A DNA stretch of 64,000 nt from Pseudomonadales bacterium (GCA_020062665.1 JAGUVW010000013.1:62001-126000); one strand, 5' to 3'; positions 1-8,603 are shown, counted from the stretch's first letter. Made by a program: numbers and translations. Notes: generated from the letters alone by a model not told the origin.

Positions 1-57
1 GAGCAAGGACTAATCCAGGTAAAAGGCAAGACGATGGTGATTTACGGCACGCGCTGA
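1..57 (+). CDS. vfr: cAMP-activated global regulator CRP/Vfr, C-terminal end only
   Basis: Only the last 18 codons are inside the window; the frame runs from base 1 to a TGA at 55-57. The peptide ends with GKTMVIYGTR, which closely matches the end of Escherichia coli CRP (GKTIVVYGTR) and of Pseudomonas Vfr. CRP/Vfr is a cyclic-AMP-binding dimer with a helix-turn-helix that activates catabolic or virulence genes. The position next to trpC is the one vfr has in Pseudomonas, which supports the call. DNA-binding helices and the cAMP pocket lie outside the window, so ligand binding cannot be judged. Confidence 0.85.
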   Translation, partial: EQGLIQVKGKTMVIYGTR

Positions 58-91
58 CCCATCATCCATTCCAACCGCAGACCGAAACACG

Positions 92-120
92 AAGGGCCCA
101 TACAGGGCCCTTTGCTTTTC
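92..120 (+). terminator. Rho-independent terminator of the CRP/Vfr gene
   Basis: An 8-bp perfect stem (AAGGGCCC, 92-99, pairing with GGGCCCTT, 105-112) with a 5-nt loop is followed by a T-rich stretch to base 120. It starts 34 bases after the crp stop codon. Confidence 0.85.
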
Positions 121-147
121 TGATGCTGATGACCTGGATCGCGACGC

Positions 148-342
148 TTACTGGGGCTGTGAGGCTGGCGCGCTCTCGGTAGCAGGCTGGGTTTCGGGCT
201 CGGGCTGTGCCTGAGCCTGCACATCTTCCACTTCCACCACACCCTGGGGCTGGTTGCTTTCGGCATTCTTTTCAGAGAGCCAATAACCGAAGCCCATATT
301 CAATGCGATCAAGGTTCCGAAGATTACGATGACATGTCCCAT
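148..342 (-). CDS. small single-pass membrane protein, paralogue of its neighbour
   Basis: A 64-residue protein of unknown function. Residues 2-21 form one hydrophobic segment, so it should sit in the inner membrane as a single-pass protein. The rest is a soluble, Gln/Pro/Glu-rich, probably disordered tail. A good ribosome site (AGGAG, 7 bases before ATG) supports the start. It is clearly related to the protein at 482-670: both have an N-terminal hydrophobic helix and then the exact motif QGVVEVE at the start of the tail. A promoter-like sequence lies just upstream. I do not recognise a named family. Confidence 0.7.
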   Translation of the reverse strand: MGHVIVIFGTLIALNMGFGYWLSEKNAESNQPQGVVEVEDVQAQAQPEPETQPATESAPASQPQ

Positions 343-388
343 GTGACGCTCCTAACTCCAAAGTGTGGCCCGATGAGGAAAGGTCGAC

Positions 389-417
389 AGTATATATACC
401 AAGCGACCCCCAGTCAT
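389..417 (-). promoter_or_regulatory. sigma70-type promoter for the 64-residue membrane protein
   Basis: On the minus strand, ATGACT (412-417) and TATACT (389-394) are separated by exactly 17 bases. The start codon of the small membrane protein is about 47 bases downstream. The spacing and -10 box are good and the -35 box is fair. Confidence 0.5.
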
Positions 418-481
418 TTTAAATATGTAAACGCGCGCTCGCGATCCCTGCCTGCGCAGAGACCGCAAAGTCACGCAAATA

Positions 482-670
482 TTATTGATTTACGGCGGGT
501 TTTTCTTCTTTGGCCTTGGCACAGTCAGTGCCCGGTTCACAATCTGGAACAGTTTCTACTTCTACAACACCTTGTGCGGCAGGTTCTTCGTCCTTCAAAG
601 ACTCCGAGCCCACGTACACGATTCCGAAGTTGACGGCGACCAGTACGCCCAACACCACGATCAATTGCAT
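482..670 (-). CDS. small single-pass membrane protein, paralogue of its neighbour
   Basis: A 62-residue protein with a hydrophobic N-terminal helix (residues 2-20) and an acidic tail. It carries the motif QGVVEVE, also present in the protein at 148-342, and a Cys pair in CEPGTDC that the paralogue lacks. A GGGG stretch lies ahead of the ATG. The two genes are in the same orientation, 139 bases apart, between crp/vfr and trpC, and look like an old tandem duplication. Function unknown; the two periplasmic or cytoplasmic cysteines could form a disulfide (inference). Confidence 0.7.
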   Translation of the reverse strand: MQLIVVLGVLVAVNFGIVYVGSESLKDEEPAAQGVVEVETVPDCEPGTDCAKAKEEKPAVNQ

Positions 671-869
671 ATTAATTCCCCAGACAGAATTCCCTTTGTA
701 GTTGAATGAACGAACTCACCCTGTTGTTGATGTTATAGGTAACACGCTCAGCCTAGCCGATATTGAGACGTGCCAGCTGACGAATGTCAACAAGCCTGCC
801 CGCGATACCAGCCATTCGCGCCACTTTAACCGATTTGGCTTCCATCTGGATGGATCAAAAGTAGCAGTT

Positions 870-1670
870 TCAGAAAAAAAGCGCGCGCAGCCGGGCGCCG
901 GGATCTTCGGCGCGCATGAAGGCTTCTCCCACCAGGAAACTGTTGACGCCGTGATCGCGCATGACCTGCACATCCGCCGGCGCGAGAATGCCGCTTTCCG
1001 TGACCACAATGCGGTCCGCCGGAATGTGAGGCAGCAGATCGAAGGTGGTATTCAAGCTGACCTCGAAAGTGTGCAGGTTGCGGTTGTTGATGCCGACCAG
1101 AATCTGGTTCAGCGGCAGTGTGCGCTCCAGTTCCTCGCGATTGTGGACTTCGATCAACACATCCATGCCGTGTTCGCGCGCGCAATCCGCCAGCTCGGCC
1201 ATCTGGTTGTCGTCGAGGCAGGCGGCGATGAGCAGGATGCAGTCGGCGTTGATGGCGCGGGCCTCGATCACCTGATAGGGATCGACGATGAAATCCTTGC
1301 GGATGACCGGCAGCGAACAGGCGGCACGGGCCTGCATCAGGTAGTCTTCGTGCCCCTGAAAAAAGTCGCGATCGGTGAGCACGCTCAGGCAGGACGCGCC
1401 GCCTTGCTCGTAAGAGCGGGCGATGGCAGAAGGATCGAAGTGCTCGCGGATCACACCCTTACTGGGCGAGGCTTTTTTGGCTTCGGCGATCACGGCGGAA
1501 CGGCCCTGCGCCAGTGTACGCTGCAGGCTGGCGACAAAACCGCGCGGTGCGTCGGCCTGCTGCGCCCGCTGCAGCAGTTGCGCTTCCGACACCTTCGGTT
1601 TGCGCTCCACCACTTCTTCCCATTTGCGGGCGACGATTTTCTTCAGGACTGTGGGTGTGTCGTGGCTCAT
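870..1670 (-). CDS. trpC: indole-3-glycerol phosphate synthase
   Basis: TrpC (266 residues, normal length) closes the indole ring: 1-(2-carboxyphenylamino)-1-deoxyribulose-5-phosphate gives indole-3-glycerol phosphate, with loss of CO2 and water, in cytoplasmic tryptophan synthesis. The TIM-barrel hallmarks are visible: [10 protein letters not shown] near residues 63-72 with the catalytic lysine, the [10 protein letters not shown] strand near 120, and the GINNRNL loop near 190. It is monofunctional, without a fused TrpF. Its ATG overlaps the trpD stop by 4 bases (ATGA), so translation should be coupled. It is the last gene of the trpE-G-D-C run. Confidence 0.97.
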   Translation of the reverse strand: MSHDTPTVLKKIVARKWEEVVERKPKVSEAQLLQRAQQADAPRGFVASLQRTLAQGRSAVIAEAKKASPSKGVIREHFDPSAIARSYEQGGASCLSVLTDRDFFQGHEDYLMQARAACSLPVIRKDFIVDPYQVIEARAINADCILLIAACLDDNQMAELADCAREHGMDVLIEVHNREELERTLPLNQILVGINNRNLHTFEVSLNTTFDLLPHIPADRIVVTESGILAPADVQVMRDHGVNSFLVGEAFMRAEDPGARLRALFF

Positions 1671-2704
1671 GCGGATTCACTTTCCTGTTTGAACACGGTG
1701 GTGAGCTGGGCCAGTTCGTTGAGTTTGGCCAGGGCCAGGCCGCTGCCGATGGCATCCTGCGCGAGGGCGACGCCTTCTTGCAGGGAGTCGGCGATGCCTG
1801 CGACGTAAATCGCAGCGCCGGCATTGAGCGCGACGATATCGGCGGCGGGGCCCGGCTCTTTGCCGAGCACAGCCTTGACGATGGCCAGGCTGTCATCGAC
1901 GGAGCTCACTTCCAGGGTGGACAGCGGCGCGCGTTGCAGGCCGAACTGTTCCGGCGTGATGCTGTATTCCTTGATGGCATCCGGCGTGGCTTCGGCGACG
2001 AAGGTTTCGGCATTGATGCTGATTTCATCCATGCCGTCGGCGGCGTGGACCACCATCACGTGTTCACTGCCAAGGCGCTGCAATACTTCGGCGATGGGGC
2101 GGACCCATTGCTTGCCGTAGACGCCCATCACCTGGCGTTTCGCGCCGGCGGGATTGGTGAGCGGGCCCAGCAGGTTGAAGATCGTGCGCACACCCATTTC
2201 CTTGCGCGGACCGACAGCGTGTTTCATCGCGCTGTGATGGGACGGCGCGAACATGAAGCCGACGCCAATGGTTTCCACGCAGCGGGCCACCTGTTGCGGT
2301 GAAATACTCAGATGCACACCGGCTTTTTCCAGCACGTCGGCACTGCCGCTGACGCTGGAGACGGAACGGTTGCCGTGCTTGGCTACCTTGCCACCTGCCG
2401 CCGCCACCACGAAGGCAACAGTGGTGGAAATGTTGAAGGTGCGGGAGCCGTCGCCACCGGTACCGCAGGTGTCCACCAATCTGTCGGCTTTGATTTTCAC
2501 CGGCGTGGCGAGGGAGCGCATGACGCGGGCGGCGCCGGTGATTTCGTCCACGGTTTCGCCTTTCATGGCAAGACCCACCAGAAAGCCGCCGATCTGCGCG
2601 GGCGTGGCGTTGCCGGTCATGATCTGGTTCATCACGTCCGCCATTTCCTGCTCGGACAGGTTCTGGCGGACGATGACTTTTTTCAGCGCGGTTTGAATGT
2701 CCAT
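1667..2704 (-). CDS. trpD: anthranilate phosphoribosyltransferase
   Basis: TrpD (345 residues) transfers phosphoribose from PRPP to anthranilate, the second committed step to tryptophan. The glycine-rich PRPP loop [14 protein letters not shown] (about residues 81-94) and the KHGNRS motif (about 109-114) are present, and an N-terminal helical domain precedes them as usual. It is a stand-alone enzyme, not fused to TrpG. The start ATG overlaps the trpG stop by one base (TGATG) and its own stop overlaps trpC by 4 bases. Confidence 0.97.
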   Translation of the reverse strand: MDIQTALKKVIVRQNLSEQEMADVMNQIMTGNATPAQIGGFLVGLAMKGETVDEITGAARVMRSLATPVKIKADRLVDTCGTGGDGSRTFNISTTVAFVVAAAGGKVAKHGNRSVSSVSGSADVLEKAGVHLSISPQQVARCVETIGVGFMFAPSHHSAMKHAVGPRKEMGVRTIFNLLGPLTNPAGAKRQVMGVYGKQWVRPIAEVLQRLGSEHVMVVHAADGMDEISINAETFVAEATPDAIKEYSITPEQFGLQRAPLSTLEVSSVDDSLAIVKAVLGKEPGPAADIVALNAGAAIYVAGIADSLQEGVALAQDAIGSGLALAKLNELAQLTTVFKQESESA

Positions 2705-3291
2705 CAGCGGTTTTCCAGTTTCAGAAAGTTGTTCAGCAGATCGTGGCCCTGCTGGGTGAGAATCGACTCGGGATGGAACTGCACGCCCTCGATGGCGTAT
2801 TCGCGATGGCGCAGGCCCATGATCTTGTCGATGCTGCCGTCCTGATTTTGCGTCCAGGCTGTCATTTCCAGGCAGTCGGGCAGCGTGTGACGATCCACCA
2901 CCAGGGAGTGATAGCGGGTGGCCTGGAACGGATTATTCAGGCCGCTGAAAACGCCTTCATCGCGATGGTAAATCATCGAGGTTTTGCCGTGCATCACCGC
3001 ATCGGCGCGCACGACGTTGCCACCAAAGACTGCGCCAATACTCTGATGCCCCAGACACACACCCAAAATCGGCAATTTGCCGGCGAAATGTTTGATCGCG
3101 GCCATGGAAATGCCGGCTTCGGTTGGCGAACAGGGGCCAGGGGAAACCACCAGCCGCTCCGGCGCCAGACGCTCGATATCATTCAACGTGACTTCATCGT
3201 TGCGCACCACTTTTACGTCGGCGCCCAGCTCACCGAAATACTGCACCAGGTTGTAGGTGAACGAGTCGTAGTTATCAATCATCAACAACAT
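2704..3291 (-). CDS. trpG: anthranilate synthase glutamine amidotransferase subunit (component II)
   Basis: TrpG (195 residues from the ATG of [11 protein letters not shown]) hydrolyses glutamine and passes ammonia to TrpE. The class I amidotransferase triad is visible: Cys79 in GVCLGHQ, and His and Glu in GVQFHPES near residues 170-172. The frame stays open upstream into trpE, but the family always begins with the [12 protein letters not shown] strand, so the start at 3291 is chosen. It begins two bases after the trpE stop. In many pseudomonads this protein (or PabA) also serves folate synthesis; that cannot be decided here. Confidence 0.96.
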   Translation of the reverse strand: MLLMIDNYDSFTYNLVQYFGELGADVKVVRNDEVTLNDIERLAPERLVVSPGPCSPTEAGISMAAIKHFAGKLPILGVCLGHQSIGAVFGGNVVRADAVMHGKTSMIYHRDEGVFSGLNNPFQATRYHSLVVDRHTLPDCLEMTAWTQNQDGSIDKIMGLRHREYAIEGVQFHPESILTQQGHDLLNNFLKLENR

Positions 3292-3293
3292 AA

Positions 3294-4778
3294 TCAGTTC
3301 TCCACCGGAATGAGGCCGTTGGCGGCCATGGCGACGGCGCGGAAAATCGCGCGGGCTTTGTTCTGCGTTTCTTTCCATTCCAGTTTGGGGATTGAATCCG
3401 CTACCACGCCGGCGCCAGCCTGAATGTGCAGCTGGCCGTCCTTGATTACGGCAGTGCGAATGGCGATCGCCGTGTCCATGTCGCCGTGCCAGGACAGATA
3501 GCCCACGGCGCCGCCGTAGACGCCGCGTTTGACCGGTTCGATATCGTGGATGATTTCCATGGCGCGGATTTTCGGTGCGCCGCTGAGGGTTCCAGCAGGA
3601 AATGTTGCGCGCAAAACATCAAGGCAGGTTTTGCCGTCTTTCAGTTTGCCTTCCACATTGGAGACGATGTGCATCACGTGGGAGTAGCGCTCGACGATCA
3701 TTTTGTCGGTGAGCTTCACGCTGCCGATATCGGCGATGCGCCCCACATCGTTGCGGCCCAGGTCGATCAGCATCAGGTGCTCGGCAATTTCCTTGGGGTC
3801 CGCCAGCAGTTCTTCTTCCATTGCCAGATCTTCTTCCGGCGTTTTGCCGCGCCGACGGGTGCCAGCAATGGGCCGCACGGTGACGGTGCCGTTGTCCACC
3901 CGCGCCAGAATTTCCGGCGAGGAACCGGCAATCTGGAAGTCACCCATGTCGAGGAAATACATGTAGGGCGACGGGTTCAAACAACGCAAAGCACGATAGA
4001 GATCCAGCGGCGGCAGGTTGTAGGGAATCGACATGCGCTGGGAAATCACCACTTGCATGATATCGCCGGCCAGCACGTATTCCTTGATGCCATCCACCGC
4101 TTTTTCAAAATCCGGTTGCGGAAAGCTGGATTTGAAATCGCTCTCCTGCACGGCGAATTTGGGCGGATCGTTTTCCGGCTGCAATGGTTTTTTCAGTTTT
4201 GCCACAATTTCGTCCAGGCGTTGCTGGGCTTTTTCGTAGGCGTTGTTTTGCGTGGTGTCGGCGTGGGTGATGACAAAGAGCGTGCCTCGCAGGTTGTCGA
4301 ACACCACGATGTCGTCGGACACCATCAGCATGATGTCCGGCGTGCCGATAGGATCGGGCTTGGCGCCTTTATCGAGTTTCTTTTCGATGTAGCGCACGAT
4401 GTCGTAGCCGAAATAGCCGACGAGGCCGCCGTCGAAACGCTGCAGGCCTTCCACCCGCGGCACTTTGAACTGCTGCTGGAAGTGTTCGATGTAGGCGAGC
4501 GGATCGTCGACGTGCTGCTGCTCGATGATCTGGTCGCCGTCCTGCAGGATGATTTCGCGGTCACGCACGGTGAGGCGGATTTTGCAGGGCAATCCGATGA
4601 TCGAGTAACGGCCCCATTTTTCGCCGCCCTGGACGGATTCGAACAGGTAGGAATAGGGTTGGTCCGCCAGCTTTTTGTAGGTGCTGAGCGGGGTTTCGAG
4701 GTCGGCCAGCACTTCGCGCGTGAGCGGGATTCGGGTGTAGCCCTGGGCAGCCAGGGTTTTGAATTGTTCGGGTGTCAT
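3294..4778 (-). CDS. trpE: anthranilate synthase component I
   Basis: TrpE (494 residues) converts chorismate and ammonia to anthranilate with the TrpG subunit; it is the first, normally feedback-inhibited step. The N-terminal domain has the tryptophan-site strand ending in [11 protein letters not shown], and the chorismate-binding half has [20 protein letters not shown] and the C-terminal [10 protein letters not shown] segment. The frame extends 99 codons further upstream with no start signal and runs through an inverted repeat, so the start at 4778 ([14 protein letters not shown]) is chosen by family length and N-terminus. It is followed after 2 bases by trpG. The leader holds the foldback element at 4839-4944, with its inner edge about 60 bases from the start. 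Confidence 0.96.
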   Translation of the reverse strand: MTPEQFKTLAAQGYTRIPLTREVLADLETPLSTYKKLADQPYSYLFESVQGGEKWGRYSIIGLPCKIRLTVRDREIILQDGDQIIEQQHVDDPLAYIEHFQQQFKVPRVEGLQRFDGGLVGYFGYDIVRYIEKKLDKGAKPDPIGTPDIMLMVSDDIVVFDNLRGTLFVITHADTTQNNAYEKAQQRLDEIVAKLKKPLQPENDPPKFAVQESDFKSSFPQPDFEKAVDGIKEYVLAGDIMQVVISQRMSIPYNLPPLDLYRALRCLNPSPYMYFLDMGDFQIAGSSPEILARVDNGTVTVRPIAGTRRRGKTPEEDLAMEEELLADPKEIAEHLMLIDLGRNDVGRIADIGSVKLTDKMIVERYSHVMHIVSNVEGKLKDGKTCLDVLRATFPAGTLSGAPKIRAMEIIHDIEPVKRGVYGGAVGYLSWHGDMDTAIAIRTAVIKDGQLHIQAGAGVVADSIPKLEWKETQNKARAIFRAVAMAANGLIPVEN

Positions 4779-4838
4779 GTTGGGTTCCGTTTGTGCTTCG
4801 GTGCCGCTTTTGGGCTCTTGGTCCGAGCGGGTCGAGCA

Positions 4839-4944
4839 TGGGTGGAACCTGATGCCATTCCGGACACGCCATGAATCCATCCATGGAGGCTGCACAGCGA
4901 CATCCCTGTCGCTGAGCGTCCGGAATGGCATCAGGTTCCACCCA
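4839..4944 (-). repeat. foldback element A: perfect 27-bp arms, 52-nt conserved core
   Basis: The arms 4839-4865 and 4918-4944 are perfect reverse complements (27 of 27). They enclose a core of exactly 52 nt (4866-4917). Read on the minus strand, the core is 46/52 identical to the core of the element at 58167-58278. It contains the hairpin AGCGACA-GGGA-TGTCGCT (4913-4896) and a second hairpin TCCA-TGGA-TGGA (minus strand). The core motifs are CAGGGATG and CATGGATG. Outer partial pairing (GTCGAG, and GTCCGAG at 4821-4827 with CTCGGAC at 4982-4988) may lengthen the structure. It lies on the sense strand between gph and trpE, about 60 bases before the trpE start. Confidence 0.9.
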
Positions 4945-5248
4945 CACTCGACTCGAAGTCCCTGCCAGATTCGCACGATGCCTCGGACTCGATGGCGCGA
5001 ATCCAATGCCCAAGCACTAGCAATTTTCAAATAAATGTTAAAACGTCGTTCAGAAAACCCAGCGCCAAGAATCACTTAGCTCTGAGCAAAGCGGAGATCA
5101 CCGGCGCCATCGCCAACGAAGGCTGGTGAAAAGAGAGGAAGGCTGTTTCGAAATTGCAGTTTTCACGATTGATTACGTCAATGTTCGTTTCGAAAGACGC
5201 TTTAAAACTACACCAGCTTCAAACGCCCTGCCAACTCTTTTTTCCACT
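4945..5248. other. non-coding stretch between foldback element A and gph
   Basis: About 300 bases without a supportable gene. It is more AT-rich than its surroundings and should hold the trpE promoter on the minus strand, but I see no pair of boxes good enough to name. A short dyad (GATTCGC / GCGAATC, about 4968-5003) is present. A tiny open stretch near 5083-5128 has no start and no recognisable product. Confidence 0.4.
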
Positions 5249-5947
5249 TCATAATAACAATTCACGAAAATCATCCAGCAGCCAGTCCGGGTCGCAGGCG
5301 GCCACAGACTCACCGTGGTTGTAACCGTAAGTCAGGGCTGCGCTGACCATGCCCGCCGCTTTGGCCGCTTCCACGTCGCTGCGGCTGTCGCCCACCATCA
5401 GGCTCGCTTTGGGTTTGGCACCCACCTGCTCGCACACATGCAGCAGGGGCAGCGGATGGGGCTTGCGTTCCGGCAGGCATTCGCCGCCAATTACGCTGCG
5501 AAAAAACGCTGCAATCTGAAACTGCTCCAGCAACGGCGTGGTGAACGGCAGCGGTTTGTTGGTGACAACTGCCAGTGGAATACCCAGACCAGCGAGGCCT
5601 TTCACCACTTCTTTCACCCCCGGATAGAGGCGGGTCTGGCGGCCGTTTTCCTGCTGGTAAATCTGTTTGAACAGGGTCAATGCTTGTGCGTGGGCAGACT
5701 CGTCAATTTGCGCCACGGCAGCAGGATCTGCAGTGCCAGCCAAGGCGCGCCTCACCAGTGTGGCGGCGCCATTGCCCACCCAGCCGCGGACTTTTTCCTC
5801 GCCGGCCGGTGCGCGCCCCAATTGCTCGAGCATGCGATCTACCGCCGCCGCCAGATCGGGGGCGCTGTCCACCAAGGTGCCGTCGAGATCGAAAATGATC
5901 AGTTGCGGCAGGTGGTTGTGGAAGTGGGCGACGAGTTTCGTGAGCAC
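5249..5947 (-). CDS. gph: phosphoglycolate phosphatase (HAD family)
   Basis: Gph (232 residues) dephosphorylates 2-phosphoglycolate, which arises for example from repair of oxidised DNA ends. The HAD motif I nucleophile and general acid are in FDLDGTLVD (Asp20, Asp22), motif II is VVTNKP, and motif III/IV is MVGDSRSDVEAAKAAG near the C-terminus, all in order. The alpha-helical cap domain sits between motifs I and II. The start is a GTG directly abutting the rpe stop codon, so the two are co-transcribed and probably translationally coupled. Rpe-gph adjacency upstream of trpE is the standard arrangement in pseudomonads. Confidence 0.93.
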   Translation of the reverse strand: MLTKLVAHFHNHLPQLIIFDLDGTLVDSAPDLAAAVDRMLEQLGRAPAGEEKVRGWVGNGAATLVRRALAGTADPAAVAQIDESAHAQALTLFKQIYQQENGRQTRLYPGVKEVVKGLAGLGIPLAVVTNKPLPFTTPLLEQFQIAAFFRSVIGGECLPERKPHPLPLLHVCEQVGAKPKASLMVGDSRSDVEAAKAAGMVSAALTYGYNHGESVAACDPDWLLDDFRELLL

Positions 5948-6619
5948 TTAGCCGACCTGCGCCAGTTCCGCGCGCATCTGGTCGATCACTGCCTTGTAAT
6001 CGCCTTTGCCGAAAATAGCCGAACCCGCCACGAATGTATCCGCACCGGCCTGGGCGATTTCGCGAATATTGGCCACGCCCACACCCCCATCGATTTCCAG
6101 CCGGATGTTGCGGCCGCTGTCAGCGATGATCTTGCGCGCCTGGCGCAGTTTTTCCAGGGTGTGGGGAATGAATTTCTGGCCGCCGAAGCCGGGGTTCACC
6201 GACATCAGCAACACCATGTCGACTTTATCGAGCACATGCTCCAGGTGATGCAGCGGCGTGGCGGGATTGAAGACCAGGCCGGATTTGCAGCCGCCATCGC
6301 GGATCATCTGCAGGCTGCGGTCGATGTGCTCGCTGGCTTCCGGGTGGAAGGTGATCCAGGTGGCGCCGGCTTCGATGAAATCGCCGATGATGCGGTCCAC
6401 GGGTTTCACCATCAGGTGCACGTCGATGGGGGCCTTGATGCCGTAATTGCGCAGGGCCTTGCAGACCATGGGGCCGATGGTGAGGTTGGGCACATAATGA
6501 TTGTCCATCACATCGAAATGCACGATGTCGGCGCCGGCGGCCAGCACGTTGTCGACTTCCTCTCCCAGGCGGGCGAAGTCGGCGGAGAGGATGGAGGGGG
6601 CAATCAGGTAATCGGCCAT
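5948..6619 (-). CDS. rpe: ribulose-phosphate 3-epimerase
   Basis: Rpe (223 residues) interconverts ribulose-5-phosphate and xylulose-5-phosphate in the pentose phosphate pathway. TIM-barrel metal-site motifs are visible: [17 protein letters not shown] at the N-terminus, [13 protein letters not shown] (about 33-45), [19 protein letters not shown] and the EIDGGV strand. Length and start ([11 protein letters not shown]) match the family. It is the first gene of rpe-gph, and a TACAAT box about 35 bases upstream is a candidate promoter element. Confidence 0.96.
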   Translation of the reverse strand: MADYLIAPSILSADFARLGEEVDNVLAAGADIVHFDVMDNHYVPNLTIGPMVCKALRNYGIKAPIDVHLMVKPVDRIIGDFIEAGATWITFHPEASEHIDRSLQMIRDGGCKSGLVFNPATPLHHLEHVLDKVDMVLLMSVNPGFGGQKFIPHTLEKLRQARKIIADSGRNIRLEIDGGVGVANIREIAQAGADTFVAGSAIFGKGDYKAVIDQMRAELAQVG

Positions 6620-6652
6620 GGCTCACAGCTTCCAGCGAAAAAAAGTGCGCGC

Positions 6653-6658
6653 ATTGTA
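6653..6658 (-). promoter_or_regulatory. -10-like box upstream of rpe
   Basis: TACAAT on the minus strand about 34 bases before the rpe ATG. No convincing -35 box lies at the right distance, so this is only a candidate. Confidence 0.3.
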
Positions 6659-6786
6659 CCCCAGGATTCCCGCTGCGCCCAAAGCGCGGGGCGGATTTCC
6701 GGCGGATTGCTCACTAGCGCCTGCGGGATGAGAATTCCAAGGCCGGGTCTATACTGACCAAATCCTTCCCGCCGGCTGACAAAACC

Positions 6787-7857
6787 ATGAATTTCCGCCT
6801 GATTTTGCCTCTTGTCCTGTTGCTGGCGCTGCCGGTTCAGGCGGTCACGCCGCCGAAGCAGGAACCTGCCCCGGCAGCGGCAGACCCGGCGGCTGCCGCT
6901 GCTGACGAGCCCCCCGTCCTGCGTCTGCCGGCGGAGCGGGAGGAAACCCGCCGCGCCAAGGGGCTGGAACAGCAGCTGGGCCAGATCGATCGCGCCACCG
7001 AAGTCGCCTGGCTGGACAATGGGGAGGATCGATTCCTGGCCCTGTACCGGGCGGATTCCAGCGGCAAGCCTTTCGCCAGCCTGCTGATCCTGCACGACAA
7101 CCGCCAGCATCCGGACTGGCCCGGCATCGTGCGCGGCCTGCGGGAACAGCTGAGCGGCCACGGCTGGAACACGCTGTCGGTGGCCATGCCGGATTATCTG
7201 CCGCAACCCAAGCTGCCGCCGATGCCGGAGCCCACCACAGCGGAAGCAGCCCCGCCGGCGGAAACACCGGCCTCTGACCCGGCGAACAAATCTAACCCCG
7301 GCGATAAAAGCAAACCCGCTCCTGCGACAGCAAAAATCCCCGCCGCGCCCCCGGCGCAAACGGCCACCACTGAGCCCGCCGCTACCGAACCGGCGGCCAC
7401 TCTCCAGGAAGAAAAAAGCGTCGAATACCCCACCGAAAAAGTTCCGGACGTGGTGGATGAACGGGTCCGCGTCGGCATCGCCTTCCTGAAGAAGAAAGAT
7501 CCCGCCCCGGTGGTGATCGTGGCCATCGGCCTGCCCGCCGGCTTCGCCGCCAAGAAAACCCAGACCCTGCTGATCAAGGACGTGGCCGGCATCGTGCTGA
7601 TCGACCCGGTGCAACCAGAAGGTTCCGACTTCAACACCGATCTGGACGCCCTCGACTTGCGAGTGCCCATTCTGGACATCGCGCCGGAATTCGGGCCGCG
7701 CACCAACCCGGCCCTGCGCCTGGCCAACGCCACCCGTGCCCGCCACGAAAGCTACCAGCAGCGCATCATCAGGGGCGCAAAGCCCGGATTCACCGGCTAC
7801 GAGAGCCAGATCGTCAAAACCGTGCGGGGCTGGGGCGAGCGGCTCTTCAAGCGCTGA
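6787..7857 (+). CDS. DUF3530 family secreted protein, alpha/beta-hydrolase-like
   Basis: A 356-residue protein with a cleavable signal peptide (MNFRLILPLVLLLALPVQA). The conserved DUF3530 block (LLILHDNRQHPDWPGIVRGLREQL... and HGWNTLSVAMPDYLP, about residues 98-138) follows. Then comes a long Pro/Ala/Thr-rich low-complexity insert (about 140-215) and a C-terminal half that resembles an alpha/beta hydrolase core. The usual nucleophile elbow would fall in AIGLPAGFAA, which has no serine, so hydrolase activity is doubtful (inference). It is probably periplasmic. A TATACT box at 6750-6755 may serve it. The function of the family is not established. Confidence 0.75.
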   Translation: MNFRLILPLVLLLALPVQAVTPPKQEPAPAAADPAAAAADEPPVLRLPAEREETRRAKGLEQQLGQIDRATEVAWLDNGEDRFLALYRADSSGKPFASLLILHDNRQHPDWPGIVRGLREQLSGHGWNTLSVAMPDYLPQPKLPPMPEPTTAEAAPPAETPASDPANKSNPGDKSKPAPATAKIPAAPPAQTATTEPAATEPAATLQEEKSVEYPTEKVPDVVDERVRVGIAFLKKKDPAPVVIVAIGLPAGFAAKKTQTLLIKDVAGIVLIDPVQPEGSDFNTDLDALDLRVPILDIAPEFGPRTNPALRLANATRARHESYQQRIIRGAKPGFTGYESQIVKTVRGWGERLFKR

Positions 7858-7867
7858 ATACAGGCTG

Positions 7868-7897
7868 TTGACTCCCGGCGCCGATCCCGGCACACTA
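7868..7897 (+). promoter_or_regulatory. candidate promoter of the TetR-type gene
   Basis: TTGACT (7868-7873) is followed 17-19 bases later by a weak -10 region (CACACTAA, 7891-7898). The palindrome at 7900-7919 lies immediately downstream, at the expected transcription start. Confidence 0.4.
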
Positions 7898-7899
7898 AA

Positions 7900-7919
7900 C
7901 GGAATGAATGTTCATTCCG
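7900..7919. promoter_or_regulatory. 20-bp palindrome, probable TetR-family operator
   Basis: CGGAATGAATGTTCATTCCG is a perfect 9-2-9 dyad. It sits between the candidate -10 box and the start of the TetR-family gene at 7932, the usual place for autorepression. GGAATGAA/TTCATTCC half-sites are common for TetR regulators. Confidence 0.75.
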
Positions 7920-7931
7920 CACTTTGAAGCC

Positions 7932-8591
7932 ATGCCGAAGCCTGACTCGCCAAAAATTGAAAAGCCACTATCCGTTTCCGAAGCCAAGGCCCTGCAAAAG
8001 CAGGACGCCATCCTGTCCGCCGCCCTGACCCTGTTTGCCGAACGGGGCTTTCACGGCACCGCCGTGCCCGATGTGGCCGGTCTGGCCAAAGTGGGCGCCG
8101 GCACCATTTATCGCTATTTCGACAGCAAGGAGGCCCTGGTGAACGGTGTATTCCAGCAGGCCAAGGCCTTGCTGCGGGATGAGTTGCTGCAGGATTTCGA
8201 TCCACAGGGGGACGTGCGCGAAGCGTTCCGCCTGTTCTGGCAACGGCTCACCGGCTTTGCCCGGCGCCATCCGCTGGAATTCCGCTTCCTTGAATTGCAG
8301 GACCACGTGCCCTATCTCAATGACGAGAGTCGCCAGCTGGAACTGCAACTGCTGCTGCCGATTCACCTGTTCTGCCAGTACGCCCGCGATCAGGGCATCG
8401 CCCGCGACATGAACGCCGGCACCCTGATGGCGATGATCTGGGGCGCGGTGGTGGGCCTGTTCAAGGCCGAACATCTGGGTTACCTGCCGGCGGTGACCGA
8501 CGACATTCTTTTTCACGCAGAACAGACATGCTGGGACATGTTCTGCCGGGTGCCCAACCCGTTGCCACTCCATCCAGCCCAACCCATCTGA
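7932..8591 (+). CDS. TetR/AcrR-family transcriptional regulator
   Basis: A 219-residue repressor-type protein. The N-terminal TetR helix-turn-helix is clear: ILSAALTLFAERGFHGTAVPDVAGLAKVGAGTIYRYFDSKEALVNGVF (about residues 28-75). The C-terminal ligand domain is divergent, so the inducer is unknown. An earlier ATG at 7908 lies inside the palindrome at 7900-7919; the ATG at 7932 leaves the operator untranslated and is preferred. The gene is followed after 12 bases by an unknown protein (8604), probably co-transcribed and under its control. Confidence 0.88.
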   Translation: MPKPDSPKIEKPLSVSEAKALQKQDAILSAALTLFAERGFHGTAVPDVAGLAKVGAGTIYRYFDSKEALVNGVFQQAKALLRDELLQDFDPQGDVREAFRLFWQRLTGFARRHPLEFRFLELQDHVPYLNDESRQLELQLLLPIHLFCQYARDQGIARDMNAGTLMAMIWGAVVGLFKAEHLGYLPAVTDDILFHAEQTCWDMFCRVPNPLPLHPAQPI

Positions 8592-8603
8592 AGGAGCATC
8601 ACG

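Noticed and set aside
838-869. CTGGATGGATC near the end of trpC as a fourth foldback core
   Set aside because: It lacks the tetraloop hairpins, the 52-nt core and any inverted arms.
3426-4874. A 482-codon plus-strand frame opposite trpE
   Set aside because: Shadow of trpE with His/Val/Phe-rich composition and no family resemblance.
4779-5075. An N-terminal extension of TrpE by 99 residues
   Set aside because: It is translated from both arms of foldback element A, has no ribosome site, and TrpE has its normal length from 4778.
5083-5128. Short open stretch ending SKAEITGAIANEGW before gph
   Set aside because: It has no start codon or ribosome site and is too short to identify; no evidence that it is a gene remnant.
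5315-6757. A 480-codon plus-strand frame across gph and rpe
   Set aside because: It covers two well-supported enzymes on the other strand and has no ribosome site or domain.
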